64,000 bases of DNA from JAJXWB01 sp036796555 (GTDB lineage Bacteria > Pseudomonadota > Alphaproteobacteria > Rhizobiales > Beijerinckiaceae): assembly GCA_036796555.1 (NCBI GenBank), contig DAIRCS010000001.1, forward strand, positions 1 through 64,000, given 5' to 3'. Shown here piece by piece: positions 50,542 through 59,771 of the stretch. Position 1 is the stretch's first letter. Every line of letters starts with the position of its first letter. Made by a program: the position numbers and the translations under genes. The notes below the pieces were generated by a model. It did not search any database, was not told the origin of the DNA, and worked only from the letters and a program-made list of their open reading frames with translations.

Positions 50542-52023
50542 ATGCTGACCACGGCGAACGAAACATATCCGCTGCATATCGGCGGCAGGCGGGTCCGCCA
50601 CGGTCGAGATCGGGAATATCCGACGATCTGTCCGTATACAGCGCAGGAATGGGCGCGCTTCACCGCTGGCGACGCCGCCGATGTCGACGATGCGGTCGCA
50701 GCGGCCCGGACAGCCTTCGAAACCCAATGGCGTTTCGTCTCGGGATATGAGCGGGCCCGGCTCATGCTCCGGTTGGCCGACCTGATCGACTCCCACGGCG
50801 ACGAGCTTGCTCGAATCGAGACGACGGACAACGGCAAGGTTATCCGCGAGACTCGGAATCAGATGCGGTTCTCGGCGCGCAATTTCCGCTTTTTTGCGGG
50901 CCTGGCGGACAAGCTGTCGGGAGAAACGAAACCGCTCGATGACGGCGCGATGTTCGATTACACGACGAGGGAGCCGCTCGGCGTCGCCGCTCTTGTGACG
51001 GCATGGAACTCTCCCATAGGGCTGCTCACCAACAAGCTGGCGCCCGCGCTGGCCGCGGGCAACGCCGTCGTCGTCAAGCCGTCCGAATACACGTCGATCA
51101 GCACGCTGGAGTTTGTCAAACTGGTGGACGCGGCCGGCTTTCCACCCGGCGTGGTCAATGTCGTCACCGGCGACAGCCGCGTCGGCGCCGCGCTCGCCGG
51201 TCACTCCGATGTGAACAAGATCAGCTTCACCGGCAGCGTCGCCACAGGCGCTGCGGTCGCCGCGGCGGCGGCCCGCAATATCGTTCCAGCAACTCTGGAG
51301 CTCGGCGGCAAGTCGGCCAATATCATCTTCGAAGACGCTGATCTCGATCGCGCCATTCCCGGCGCCGTCGCCGGCGTCTTCGGCGCCGCGGGCCAGACAT
51401 GCATCGCTGGCTCCAGGCTGTTCGTTCACAGGTCGGCGCATGACAAGGTCGTCGCGTCCATCAGGCGCCGCGCCGAGGCGGTTGTGCTCGGTGACCCGCT
51501 CGATCCCGCGACGGAAATGGGGCCGGTGGCGCATATCGGACAGCACCGCGCGATCTTGGAGCACATCGACCGGGCGCTGGCCGCAGGCGCCGTCATGGAG
51601 ACCGGTGGGGCGCTGACGAGCGACTCCAAGGCGCTGTTCATCAAGCCGACCGTCTTCTCCAGTGTCGACAATGCGATGGATCTGGCGCAGCAGGAGATAT
51701 TCGGGCCCGTGCTTGCGGTCATCCCATTCGACGACGAGGAAGACGTCGTGAAACTCGCGAACGACACGCAGTTTGGCCTCGCCGCAGGCGTGTGGACGCG
51801 CGACCTGTCGCGCGCTCATCGACTCTCGCGCGCGCTGCGGGCAGGCACGATCTGGATCAATACCTACCGCCAGGCCGCGGCGCAGGCGCCTGCCGGCGGA
51901 ATGAAGCGCAGCGGCTATGGCCGCGAGCGGGGGGTCGAGGCGGTGGACGACTACTTGCAGATCAAGAATACGATGATCGATCTCGGGCAAGGCGCTCGCG
52001 ACCCGTTCACGATGAGAGTTTAG
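50542..52023 (+). CDS. Aldehyde dehydrogenase, second in the operon
   Basis: A 493-residue NAD(P)-dependent aldehyde dehydrogenase with intact motifs: VTAWNSPIGLLTNK, VVVKPSEYTS (cofactor Lys and Glu kept), TLELGGKSANIIFEDADL, the catalytic Cys in GQTCIAGSRLF, and GGMKRSGYGRERG at the end. It resembles semialdehyde- and betaine-aldehyde-type enzymes. It follows the second MmgE/PrpD gene by 3 bases. A normal counterpart to the odd aldehyde dehydrogenase at 41086. Confidence 0.9.
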   Translation: MLTTANETYPLHIGGRRVRHGRDREYPTICPYTAQEWARFTAGDAADVDDAVAAARTAFETQWRFVSGYERARLMLRLADLIDSHGDELARIETTDNGKVIRETRNQMRFSARNFRFFAGLADKLSGETKPLDDGAMFDYTTREPLGVAALVTAWNSPIGLLTNKLAPALAAGNAVVVKPSEYTSISTLEFVKLVDAAGFPPGVVNVVTGDSRVGAALAGHSDVNKISFTGSVATGAAVAAAAARNIVPATLELGGKSANIIFEDADLDRAIPGAVAGVFGAAGQTCIAGSRLFVHRSAHDKVVASIRRRAEAVVLGDPLDPATEMGPVAHIGQHRAILEHIDRALAAGAVMETGGALTSDSKALFIKPTVFSSVDNAMDLAQQEIFGPVLAVIPFDDEEDVVKLANDTQFGLAAGVWTRDLSRAHRLSRALRAGTIWINTYRQAAAQAPAGGMKRSGYGRERGVEAVDDYLQIKNTMIDLGQGARDPFTMRV

Positions 52024-52153
52024 ACAGTGTATGGCCGGACGGCGCAGCGCGCCGCCGAAGAGGCGGCTCGCGCCTTTCCCGGCAGGCCGATCTTCGATTG
52101 AAGCTGCCGCGCTCAGCGGGCGCACCCGGCGAGAATCCAGACGCTCAAGGAAC

Positions 52154-53059
52154 ATGAAAGGCTTCGGCATGGGGATCGTCGGCATTTTGGGTCTAGGGGC
52201 CATGGGCGGGTCAATGGCCGATCGTCTTGCTGATCTGGGGTTTGAGACAATCGTTCACGATCTGTCGGCGGCGGCGGTGCAGCGCGCCGTGGACCACGGT
52301 GGTCGCGCCGGCGACTTGCCGGGCGACGCGGAGATCGTCATCTCGAGCCTGCCCAGCGATCCCGCGGTTCTGTCGGTCCTTACGAGTCCGGCCTTCTCGA
52401 AGGCCGACGGGCGTGGCCGGACGCTTGTCGAGATGAGCACGATCCTGCCGTCGACAATGGAGAAGGTTCGCGACGTCCTGGCGCCGCGCGGGTGGTCGCT
52501 GATCGACGCTCCCGTCAGCGGCGGCCCGGCGGACGCGCGCAACGGCACGCTGACGCTGATGGTGGGCGCCGAAGACGCAGCGTTGCGGTCCGCGGAGCCG
52601 GTGCTCGGCAAGCTCGGCGCCATCGAGCGTGTGGGCGCGGTCGGCCAGGGCAAGGCGATCAAGCTCGTCAACAACGTCATGTCGATCGGCAATGTCGTGC
52701 TGGCTGCGGAAGCGTTCGTGCTGGGAGAGAAGCTCGGCATCGAACCCCGGCGTCTGTACGATGTGCTGAGCAGGTCCGGCGGACGGTCGCGAAACTTCAA
52801 TCAGCGGATTCCGCGCGTGATCGAAAGGGATTTCGCCAGCCGCTTCTCCGTTGCATTGAGCGAGAAGGATCTGCGCCTGGCGCTCAGCGTCGCGCACGAG
52901 ACGCGCTATGTCATGCCATTGACCGCGGTCATCCATCAAATGTGCGAAATGGCGATCGCCGACGGCCTGGAAGGCGAAGATATCGTTGCGGTCGCCAAAA
53001 TTTACGAGCGTTGGGCGAGGCTCGACTTCTCCGACCCGACGGCGCGACCGACGGTGTGA
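52154..53059 (+). CDS. 3-hydroxyisobutyrate dehydrogenase-like beta-hydroxyacid dehydrogenase
   Basis: A 301-residue NAD(P)-dependent enzyme. The cofactor motif is GILGLGAMGGSMADRL, the substrate loop LIDAPVSGGPADARNGTLTLMVG, and the catalytic Lys in GQGKAIKLVNNVMSIGN (KxxxN). The tail SVALSEKDLRLAL is family typical. I chose ATG 52154 (AAGGA just upstream); an alternative is ATG 52169. It would oxidise a 3-hydroxyacid to a semialdehyde, which one of the operon's aldehyde dehydrogenases could then oxidise. Confidence 0.9.
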   Translation: MKGFGMGIVGILGLGAMGGSMADRLADLGFETIVHDLSAAAVQRAVDHGGRAGDLPGDAEIVISSLPSDPAVLSVLTSPAFSKADGRGRTLVEMSTILPSTMEKVRDVLAPRGWSLIDAPVSGGPADARNGTLTLMVGAEDAALRSAEPVLGKLGAIERVGAVGQGKAIKLVNNVMSIGNVVLAAEAFVLGEKLGIEPRRLYDVLSRSGGRSRNFNQRIPRVIERDFASRFSVALSEKDLRLALSVAHETRYVMPLTAVIHQMCEMAIADGLEGEDIVAVAKIYERWARLDFSDPTARPTV

Positions 53060-53080
53060 TGTGAGGGATGGAGCGTCCGC

Positions 53081-53788
53081 ATGGAGATTGATCCGACCTC
53101 CGCCGGGCTGCGCCAGATCCGCTTCGTTCTGCCGGGCGATGCGACGCGCGTTGTGCTGGTTCGGCACGGCGAATCGGCTGCCGTCGAGCCTGGTCGGCCG
53201 CAGGCGACGATCGACGGCCAAGGCGATCCCGATCTGCATCCGGAAGGCTTGCGTCAGGCGGAAGCGGTGGCGGAGCGTCTTGCCAGGGAGGACATCGCCG
53301 CGATCTATGTTTCCACCCTGCGGCGTACGCTCCAGACCGCTCGACCGCTGCTGCGCCGCCTGTCCATGGAAGCGCGGATCGAACCGCGACTGAGGGAGGT
53401 GCATCTCGGGGAATGGGAAGGCGGAGTCTACCGGATGAAGCTTGCCGAGCGCCACCCGATCGCACTGCAGATGACGCGTGAACAGCGCTGGGACATCATC
53501 CCGGGCGTCGAGGATCCCACCCATTTTCGTCAGCGCGTCGAGACCGCGGTCGCAGTCCTTGCCGGGCGCCATGCAGGCCAGACGATCGTCGTCGTCACGC
53601 ATCGCAACGTGATCGGGCATCTGGTCGCTCATGCGTGCGGCGCCAGACACAATGCGTTCAATGGCGCCGAGAACGGGTCGATTTCGGAGATCGTCGTCTC
53701 GCCGGCGGGATCAACCGTGCGCTCGTTCAACGAAACGGGCCATCTTCGCGATCAGGATGCCGAGCGTCATCTCAGTCCGACGGCCTAG
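53081..53788 (+). CDS. Histidine phosphatase (phosphoglycerate mutase-like) family protein
   Basis: A 235-residue member of the histidine phosphatase superfamily. The phosphohistidine motif is VVLVRHGES, and the later His is in VVVTHRNVIGHL. The region HLGEWEGGVYR carries the usual proton-donor Glu. It is the last gene of the long operon that begins with a substrate-phosphorylating dikinase, so it may remove the phosphate at a later step or repair dead-end phosphates. That pairing is inference. Confidence 0.87.
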   Translation: MEIDPTSAGLRQIRFVLPGDATRVVLVRHGESAAVEPGRPQATIDGQGDPDLHPEGLRQAEAVAERLAREDIAAIYVSTLRRTLQTARPLLRRLSMEARIEPRLREVHLGEWEGGVYRMKLAERHPIALQMTREQRWDIIPGVEDPTHFRQRVETAVAVLAGRHAGQTIVVVTHRNVIGHLVAHACGARHNAFNGAENGSISEIVVSPAGSTVRSFNETGHLRDQDAERHLSPTA

Positions 53789-53972
53789 GTCGAGGTCTCA
53801 TGCCGACGGCGGATCGAGGGCGCGCGCCCGCCAGTCTATTGCTCGCTCCTATCAATTAATTCTCGCCGGTTCGTTGTCGCGCGCACCAAATCGATGCTTC
53901 AATCCGGCAGGAAAGAGGGGCGAAGCGCACCGCGGAGACGATGTGACAACGCCCTCCCGTGGGAGGAACGAC

Positions 53973-55181
53973 ATGCTTTTTGCATCGCACATTGATCGGC
54001 GTCGGGCGCTGAATCTGGCCGCGGGAGCAGGTCTTGCGGCGGGCGGTCTGAAATTCGGCGTCGGCAGGGCCGGCGCGCAGGAGGTCTTCAGGCTTGGCTG
54101 GGTTCGACCGACGACTGGCCGGCTCGCGTCTTCTTTCGCTCCGCTGTTTGTGGGCGGCTTGATCGCCATCGACGAGATCAACGCCGCGGGTGGAATCCTT
54201 GGCCGGAAGATCGTCCGCGTCGAGGAGGACGACGAAGGGTCCCCGGCGAAGCAGCCGGGCATCATCCGCAAGCTTTCGGACAGTGGCGTCTCCTATTTGT
54301 GCGGACCGGCCGGAAGCTCGCAGGCGCTGGCTTCGCTCGAGGCCGCGACGGCGGCGCAGATCATCCAGACCGGCAGCGCGCTCGCCGCTGCGCTCGCAAA
54401 CGGCGTCAAATATCCGTACCACTACCAACTCACCTACAACACCGATCAGCAAGCCGCGGTGATCGCCAGCCACGCGGTCAAGGCGTTGAAGGGTCAGAAG
54501 ATCGGCATCTTGCACGAAGCCACCGCGTTCGGCGAGCAGGGCGCGATGGCGACCGTCGCCGAATTGCAGAAGCTCGGACTGAATCCCGCGACTGTTCAGT
54601 CCTTCCCCGCCGATGTGGCGTCGTTCGACCCCTATATCGCCAATCTGCAGAAGGCGGGGTCCGATGTGCTTGTGGCCTGGCTCGCCAACATCTCCAGCGT
54701 CGCGATGGCCTTCCGCTCGATGAACTCGCTCGGCTGGTCGCCGCCCGTCGTTGGCCACAATGGCCTGTTTGCGGACGGATTGTTCGACCTGGTGCCGATA
54801 GAACTGCTGCAAAACGTCGTCTGCACCTATTACAAGGCAATGACCTACACGGCGACCGAGTCGCCGGGCGCGCGGCAGGTGGCCTACGCCAGGAAGATCG
54901 CGCAATATCCGGAGGCGAAGGCATGGGCCGTCAATGTCGTCGTGCAGTCGCATTATGATTTCCTGCATCTTCTGAAGAAGACGATCGAGCAGGAGCAGAC
55001 GTTCGACGTCGCCAAGATCAAGGCGGCTCTCGACCGGACCCGGGACTTCGACGGCATCGTCGGCAAGATCAACTTTACGCCGGAGAACCATTGCGGCGTC
55101 AGCATTGGCGATATGACGCTCGCCAAGCTCGCTTCCGGGCGCGACCCAAAAGCGCAAGGCATCTTCCGCGAGAGGGCGTGA
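53973..55181 (+). CDS. Liv-type ABC substrate-binding protein (third importer)
   Basis: A 402-residue receptor. It has a Tat-type signal (IDRRRALNLAAGAGLAAGGL), then EVFRLGWVRPTTGRLASSFA, AIDEINAAGGILGRKIVRVE and VSYLCGPAGSSQALASLEAA. GGGAGGAACGAC precedes ATG 53973. It starts 184 bases after the phosphatase gene; the gap holds a GGGCGCGCGCCC palindrome and an AT-rich patch that could be a promoter. It likely imports the starting compound of the dikinase/mutase pathway. Confidence 0.9.
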   Translation: MLFASHIDRRRALNLAAGAGLAAGGLKFGVGRAGAQEVFRLGWVRPTTGRLASSFAPLFVGGLIAIDEINAAGGILGRKIVRVEEDDEGSPAKQPGIIRKLSDSGVSYLCGPAGSSQALASLEAATAAQIIQTGSALAAALANGVKYPYHYQLTYNTDQQAAVIASHAVKALKGQKIGILHEATAFGEQGAMATVAELQKLGLNPATVQSFPADVASFDPYIANLQKAGSDVLVAWLANISSVAMAFRSMNSLGWSPPVVGHNGLFADGLFDLVPIELLQNVVCTYYKAMTYTATESPGARQVAYARKIAQYPEAKAWAVNVVVQSHYDFLHLLKKTIEQEQTFDVAKIKAALDRTRDFDGIVGKINFTPENHCGVSIGDMTLAKLASGRDPKAQGIFRERA

Positions 55182-55311
55182 CGTTGATCCGATGGGACCG
55201 GAACAGGAAACGGCCGGACGGAATCGCAACGCGGCGTCCGGCGCTGATCGATCTGTCGCGGAATGCTACGACTCGCGCCACAGTCGCTCCGCGCCGGAGC
55301 GTTCGGCCGCG

Positions 55312-56037
55312 ATGACGCAATCCGCCGACGCCGCGCGCCATGTCCGGCCGGACGAGGATGCGGTCCTCGCATCGCTGCTTGGTCGCCGCTTCAGTTGCCG
55401 CGCCTTTACAAGCGAACCTGTTCCACGCGCCACGATCGACCGCATCCTGGAGCTCGCGCAGCGAACGGCGTCCTGGTGCAACAGTCAGCCATGGCAGGTC
55501 GTCGTCACCGGCGGCTCGGCGACAGAAGAATTTCGATCTGCGCTCTACGTTCACGCCAGCGCGACGCATGCGCAGGGCGATCCTGATTTCCCCTTCCCGC
55601 GCGAGTATCATGACATCTACCTTGCGCGTCGACGTGAAAGCGGCTTTCAGCTCTACGACGCGCTTGGCGTCGGGCGCGGCGACCGCGATGCATATCTCAG
55701 GCAGGTGCTGGAGAATTTTCGGTTCTTCGGAGCGCCGCATGTGGCGATCGTCACGAGCGATGAGGCGTTGGGCGTCTATGGGGCAGTGGACTGCGGCGCC
55801 TATGTCGCGAACTTCCTGTTGGCGGCGGAAGCGAATGGGATCGCCGCGATTCCTCAGGCCGCTCTCGCCTCCTACCCGGAGCTCATTCGATCGCATTTCG
55901 GCCTTGGACCAGATCGCCGGGTCGTCTGCGGGATTTCGTTCGGGCGCGCTGACGCCAGCCATCCAGCCAACTCGTACCGCACCAGCAGAGCCGCGCTTGC
56001 GGATGTTGTGAGGATGGAGGGAACGGAATGGACCTGA
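55312..56037 (+). CDS. Nitroreductase-family flavoprotein within the third importer operon
   Basis: A 241-residue FMN enzyme of the nitroreductase fold: LLGRRFSCRAFTSEPVPRAT, RTASWCNSQPWQVVVTGG, GVYGAVDCGAYVANFLLAAEANGIAAIPQAAL and RVVCGISFGRADASHPANSYRT. This is the pattern of the NfnB/PnbA-like group. It overlaps the permease gene by 10 bases and sits between binding protein and permease, so it is part of the transport operon. It may reduce the imported compound or a double bond in it. The start at 55312 has only a distant GGAG. Confidence 0.83.
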   Translation: MTQSADAARHVRPDEDAVLASLLGRRFSCRAFTSEPVPRATIDRILELAQRTASWCNSQPWQVVVTGGSATEEFRSALYVHASATHAQGDPDFPFPREYHDIYLARRRESGFQLYDALGVGRGDRDAYLRQVLENFRFFGAPHVAIVTSDEALGVYGAVDCGAYVANFLLAAEANGIAAIPQAALASYPELIRSHFGLGPDRRVVCGISFGRADASHPANSYRTSRAALADVVRMEGTEWT

Positions 56038-56906
56038 ACATTCTCGTCGTCGGGCTCACGGCTGGAAGCCTCTACGCGCTCGTCGCAGTCGGGTTCAACA
56101 TTCTCTATCGCCCGACCAACGTGCTGAATTTCGCGCAGGGCGACCTGGTGATGCTGGGAGCCATGGTCGGCGCGAGCACGCTCGGCTTCTATATGCTGCC
56201 ATGGCCGGCGGCCCTCGTGGTCGCCGTTACCGTCGTTAGCCTGATCGCCGTGGTCGAGGAGCGCGTCGCCGTGGCGCCTGTGCTGAGGCGCTCGTCGCAA
56301 AGCTTCGCGTGGATCATCTCCACGCTCGCTTTTTCGCTGATCATCGCCAATCTGGCCGATCGGATCTGGGGCCCCGATCCGATCGCCGTCCAGCCGCCCT
56401 GGCCGCTGTCGATTCGTACGACGCGGATCGGACCGATTCGCGTAAACAGCTATCAGGTCGCGCTCGTCCTGCTGACGGTTGCGATCGTCTTCGGGCTGCA
56501 TCGCTTCTATCGCACGCGCGCCGGCAAGGCGATGCTGGCTATGGCCGAGGACCGCGACGCCGCGCTGCTTCGCGGCATCAATCCGGATCGCATCAGTCGG
56601 TTGTCGTTCTTTCTCGGCGGCGCGGTCGCCGCCCTGACCGGATTGTTGGCCGCGCCTCTTTTTTTCTCGTCGACCACGATCGGCACGTCGATGCTGATCA
56701 CCGGCTTCGCCACCGCCGCCGTCGGCGGCGTCGGCAACAACAAGGGGGCGCTGCTCGCCGGCTACATTATCGGCATCGTGGAGGCCGCCGCCGCCGCGCT
56801 CCTTTCGCCGGCCTATCAGAAGACCGTCGTGTTCGGGCTGCTGCTGGTCATTCTGCTTGTCAAGCCGCAAGGATTGTTCGGGACCGAGGACGCGCGCCGT
56901 GTCTGA
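56028..56906 (+). CDS. Liv-type ABC permease, LivH-like (third importer)
   Basis: A 292-residue membrane permease: SLYALVAVGFNILYRPTNVL, NFAQGDLVMLGAM and VGGVGNNKGALLAGYIIGIV are LivH marks. It overlaps both the nitroreductase and the fused permease-ATPase genes. Confidence 0.93.
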   Translation: MDLNILVVGLTAGSLYALVAVGFNILYRPTNVLNFAQGDLVMLGAMVGASTLGFYMLPWPAALVVAVTVVSLIAVVEERVAVAPVLRRSSQSFAWIISTLAFSLIIANLADRIWGPDPIAVQPPWPLSIRTTRIGPIRVNSYQVALVLLTVAIVFGLHRFYRTRAGKAMLAMAEDRDAALLRGINPDRISRLSFFLGGAVAALTGLLAAPLFFSSTTIGTSMLITGFATAAVGGVGNNKGALLAGYIIGIVEAAAAALLSPAYQKTVVFGLLLVILLVKPQGLFGTEDARRV

Positions 56907-58728
56907 TCAGATGTCGACGGCTCGCCCCGCGCTCGTTACGGCCTCGCCCCGTCTTTTCGGTTGGATCGCCTTCGCGGCGTTCCTCCTGGTCCTGGTCGCC
57001 TTTCCCTTCGCGAGTCCCGGACAGTACCCGATTTTCCTTGCGACGCAGATCGGGGTCTATCTGCTGGTCGCGATGGGCCTCAACCTGCTGACCGGCTATG
57101 GCGGCATGCCGTCGCTCGGCCACGGGGCGCTGCTGGCTCTCGGTGCCTACGCCACCGCGTTGCTCATGGTGAAAGCGGGCTGGAGCTTCTGGACGGCCGC
57201 CCTGTCGGGCGTTGCATTGACGACGATCGTCGGCGCCCTCATGGCGCTCCCTGCGCTGCGCGTTTCAACCTGGTATTTTGCCCTCATCACGCTCGGCTTC
57301 ACGGAGGTGCTGCGCGGTCTGCTGATCGAATGGCGTGAACTGACCGGCTCCTTCGGGGGCGTGGTCGGAATACCAATGCCGTCGATCGCGGGTCGCGCCT
57401 TTTCGCCGTCGGCGCTGTTCTGGCTCGTGGCGTTGCTGAACATCGCCTGTTTCGTCTTCATCGCGAGGCTCGTCCGGTCACGCATCGGCCGTGGCCTGAT
57501 AGCGCTGCGCGACGACCCTGTGGCCGCGACGGCGAACGGGGTTTCCGTCGTAGGGCTGAAGCTCTTCGCCTTCGCGGTCAGCGCCGCGATCACCGGCGCC
57601 GCCGGCGCGTTGTTCGCCGTGCAGAAGACGGTCATTACGCCGGACGATTTTTCGGCGGAATTCTCGATTTTCTTTCTGGTGGTCGTCGTGCTCGGCGGCG
57701 CGGGTCGGCTTTGGGGGCCTGTGCTCGGCACGTTCGTGTTCTTCGTCGTGCCGGAGCTGATGACGCAACTGCACAGCTGGCGCATGTTGGTCTATGGCTG
57801 CGTGCTGCTCGTCATCATGCTGTTTGCGCCGAATGGCTTGGCCGGCGCATTGAGCAACTTCATCGACCGCTTCGGCCGGAGGGCTGTCTCGCTGCCTGCG
57901 TCGATCCGAGCTGCGAGCCGGCCTGGCGCGACCGGATTGCCGCTCAAGATAAGCAATATTTCAAAAAACTTCGGCGGGGTCGCCGCGCTGAAGGACGTTT
58001 CCCTCGAAATCGAGGCGGGCAGGGTCCACGCGATCGTCGGACCGAACGGATCGGGCAAGACGACGCTGCTCAACGTGATTTCCGGTTTCTATCGCCTGGA
58101 CGCTGGTTCGATCCGCCTCGGCGACGCCGACGTCGGCAGCATATCGCCGGCCGCGGTCGCGAGACTGGGAGTCGGTCGCACGTTTCAGACCCCGAAACTG
58201 CTAGGGGAATTGTCGACTATGGAGAACGTGATGCTTGGCGCCTATGCGGCCGAGCGCGCAACCGTTCCCGAAATCGTCTTGTCTTTACCCCGCGCTGCCG
58301 AGGAAGCGAGGATGCAGCGGACCGATGCGCTGCACTATCTGAACTATGTGGGGTTGGGCGAGCGTTCCTTCGACGCCGCGAGCGAACTGCCGCACGGACA
58401 GCAGCGCCTGGCGGAGGTCGCGCGCGCTCTGATGGCGAGACCGCGCATTCTTCTGCTCGACGAGCCAGCGGCCGGCCTGTCGCTCGACGAACTGGACAAG
58501 CTCGCGGCGCTGATCCGGTCGATCGGCGCACTCGGGATTACAATCGTCATTGTCGAGCATCACCTCGAGCTGGTCAGCAGCGTGTGCGATCGCGTGAGCG
58601 TGTTCGATCGCGGCCAGCTTTTGGCCGCCGGTACGCCGCAGGAAGTCTTCGCCAATGAGCAGGTAGTGAGCGCGTATATGGGCGCACGCCCGCTCGACGC
58701 TGTTTCGGACGCGGAGAATCCTCGATGA
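56899..58728 (+). CDS. Fused Liv-type permease and ATPase (LivM-LivG)
   Basis: A single 609-residue protein. The first ~330 residues are a LivM-like permease (MGLNLLTGYGGMPSLGHGAL, ALRVSTWYFALITLGFTEVL, IALRDDPVAATANGVSVVGL). A linker of roughly 25 residues follows (RRAVSLPASIRAASRPG), then a LivG-like ATPase (Walker A GPNGSGKTT, Walker B ILLLDEPAAGLS, LPHGQQRLAEVARAL). The frame is continuous, so this is a true fusion, a known but less common Liv layout. I used GTG 56899; ATG 56911 is the alternative. It ends in an ATGA overlap with LivF. Confidence 0.92.
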   Translation: MSDQMSTARPALVTASPRLFGWIAFAAFLLVLVAFPFASPGQYPIFLATQIGVYLLVAMGLNLLTGYGGMPSLGHGALLALGAYATALLMVKAGWSFWTAALSGVALTTIVGALMALPALRVSTWYFALITLGFTEVLRGLLIEWRELTGSFGGVVGIPMPSIAGRAFSPSALFWLVALLNIACFVFIARLVRSRIGRGLIALRDDPVAATANGVSVVGLKLFAFAVSAAITGAAGALFAVQKTVITPDDFSAEFSIFFLVVVVLGGAGRLWGPVLGTFVFFVVPELMTQLHSWRMLVYGCVLLVIMLFAPNGLAGALSNFIDRFGRRAVSLPASIRAASRPGATGLPLKISNISKNFGGVAALKDVSLEIEAGRVHAIVGPNGSGKTTLLNVISGFYRLDAGSIRLGDADVGSISPAAVARLGVGRTFQTPKLLGELSTMENVMLGAYAAERATVPEIVLSLPRAAEEARMQRTDALHYLNYVGLGERSFDAASELPHGQQRLAEVARALMARPRILLLDEPAAGLSLDELDKLAALIRSIGALGITIVIVEHHLELVSSVCDRVSVFDRGQLLAAGTPQEVFANEQVVSAYMGARPLDAVSDAENPR

Positions 58729-59468
58729 GTCCCGATCTGGTCGCGCAGACGTCGCCGATTCTTCGCGTCGAATCGGTCACCGCCGGCTATGGCCACGTCG
58801 GCGTTCTCGAGAATGTTTCGATCGCGGCCTCGCAAGGGGAGATCGTCGCGATCGTCGGCAGCAACGGCGCCGGAAAGAGCACGCTGTTGCGCGCGATTTC
58901 CGGCCTCGTGCGATCCAGCGCCGGCCGTATCGTCTTCAATGGCGTCGATCTCGCTGGCGCGCGCCCGGACAAGGTCGTGACGGCGGGCGTTCTGCACGTC
59001 GCCGAAGGACGCCGATTGTTCCGCGGCCAAAGCGTTCGCGACAACCTGGAGCTCGGATTTTACGGCGAGCGAGGCGGTCGCGAGGTGGAGCTCGAACGAC
59101 AGCGCCGGGTTCTCGAGCTTTTTCCTGCTCTTTCGGAAAGGATGGACGCAAAGGCGGGCGTTCTCTCGGGCGGTCAGCAGCAGATGCTGGCCATCGGACA
59201 AGCTTTGATGCGGGCGCCGAAGCTTCTGATGCTCGACGAGCCGTCGCTCGGTCTTGCGCCGATCGTCATCGACCAGGTGCTGGACGTTGTGAAACGGCTG
59301 GCGCGAACCGGCATGACCATCCTGCTCGTAGAGCAAATGGTCGAGCGGGCTCTGGAGATCGCTAACCACGTCTACGTGATGCGGAGCGGTCGTGTCATCG
59401 GCAGCGGCGTCCCGGATGAGATCAAGGAAAGCGCCTTGCTGCGGAAAGCCTATCTCGGAGCTGGCTGA
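58725..59468 (+). CDS. Liv-type ABC ATPase, LivF-like (third importer)
   Basis: A 247-residue ATPase. Walker A is GSNGAGKST, the signature LSGGQQQMLAIGQAL and Walker B LLMLDEPSLGLAP. It overlaps the fused gene by 4 bases and ends the importer. Confidence 0.93.
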   Translation: MSPDLVAQTSPILRVESVTAGYGHVGVLENVSIAASQGEIVAIVGSNGAGKSTLLRAISGLVRSSAGRIVFNGVDLAGARPDKVVTAGVLHVAEGRRLFRGQSVRDNLELGFYGERGGREVELERQRRVLELFPALSERMDAKAGVLSGGQQQMLAIGQALMRAPKLLMLDEPSLGLAPIVIDQVLDVVKRLARTGMTILLVEQMVERALEIANHVYVMRSGRVIGSGVPDEIKESALLRKAYLGAG

Positions 59469-59771
59469 AGCGCCGCGCGCTCACGCGGGCTGCCGGGCCG
59501 TCGTTGCGAAACGCGAAGCGACGAGATGATCCATCTGCCGACATGGCCGGCGAATGGATCGCCTCGCTTGCAGGCGGCGGCTTCCGTCAGGCTTCCAATG
59601 TCGGGCGCGTCCAGGCCGCCCGTTCCAGATCAATCTGCGCCTGAACTGGGCCCGGGTCGCCCCCGACTATCGTGCGGCGTGGCTTCTTCGGACGCGCGGC
59701 GCGACGTCGTGCAACGACCGGAGCGGACCGGAAAGCATAAACCATGTGACCGCGTCGAAGGCGGCTTTGAA
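59469..59771. other. 303-base gap between convergent genes, nothing identified
   Basis: Between the LivF stop and the epimerase stop on the other strand I see no convincing gene, repeat or terminator. The frames present have no family features and look like chance GC-rich readings. Confidence 0.5.

Noticed and set aside
49000..52203. Very long open frame (1067 codons) on the minus strand
   Set aside because: It lies antisense to two MmgE/PrpD genes and an aldehyde dehydrogenase with complete family motifs. Its translation is Arg/Asp/His-rich with no recognisable domain, as expected for the shadow of GC-rich codons.
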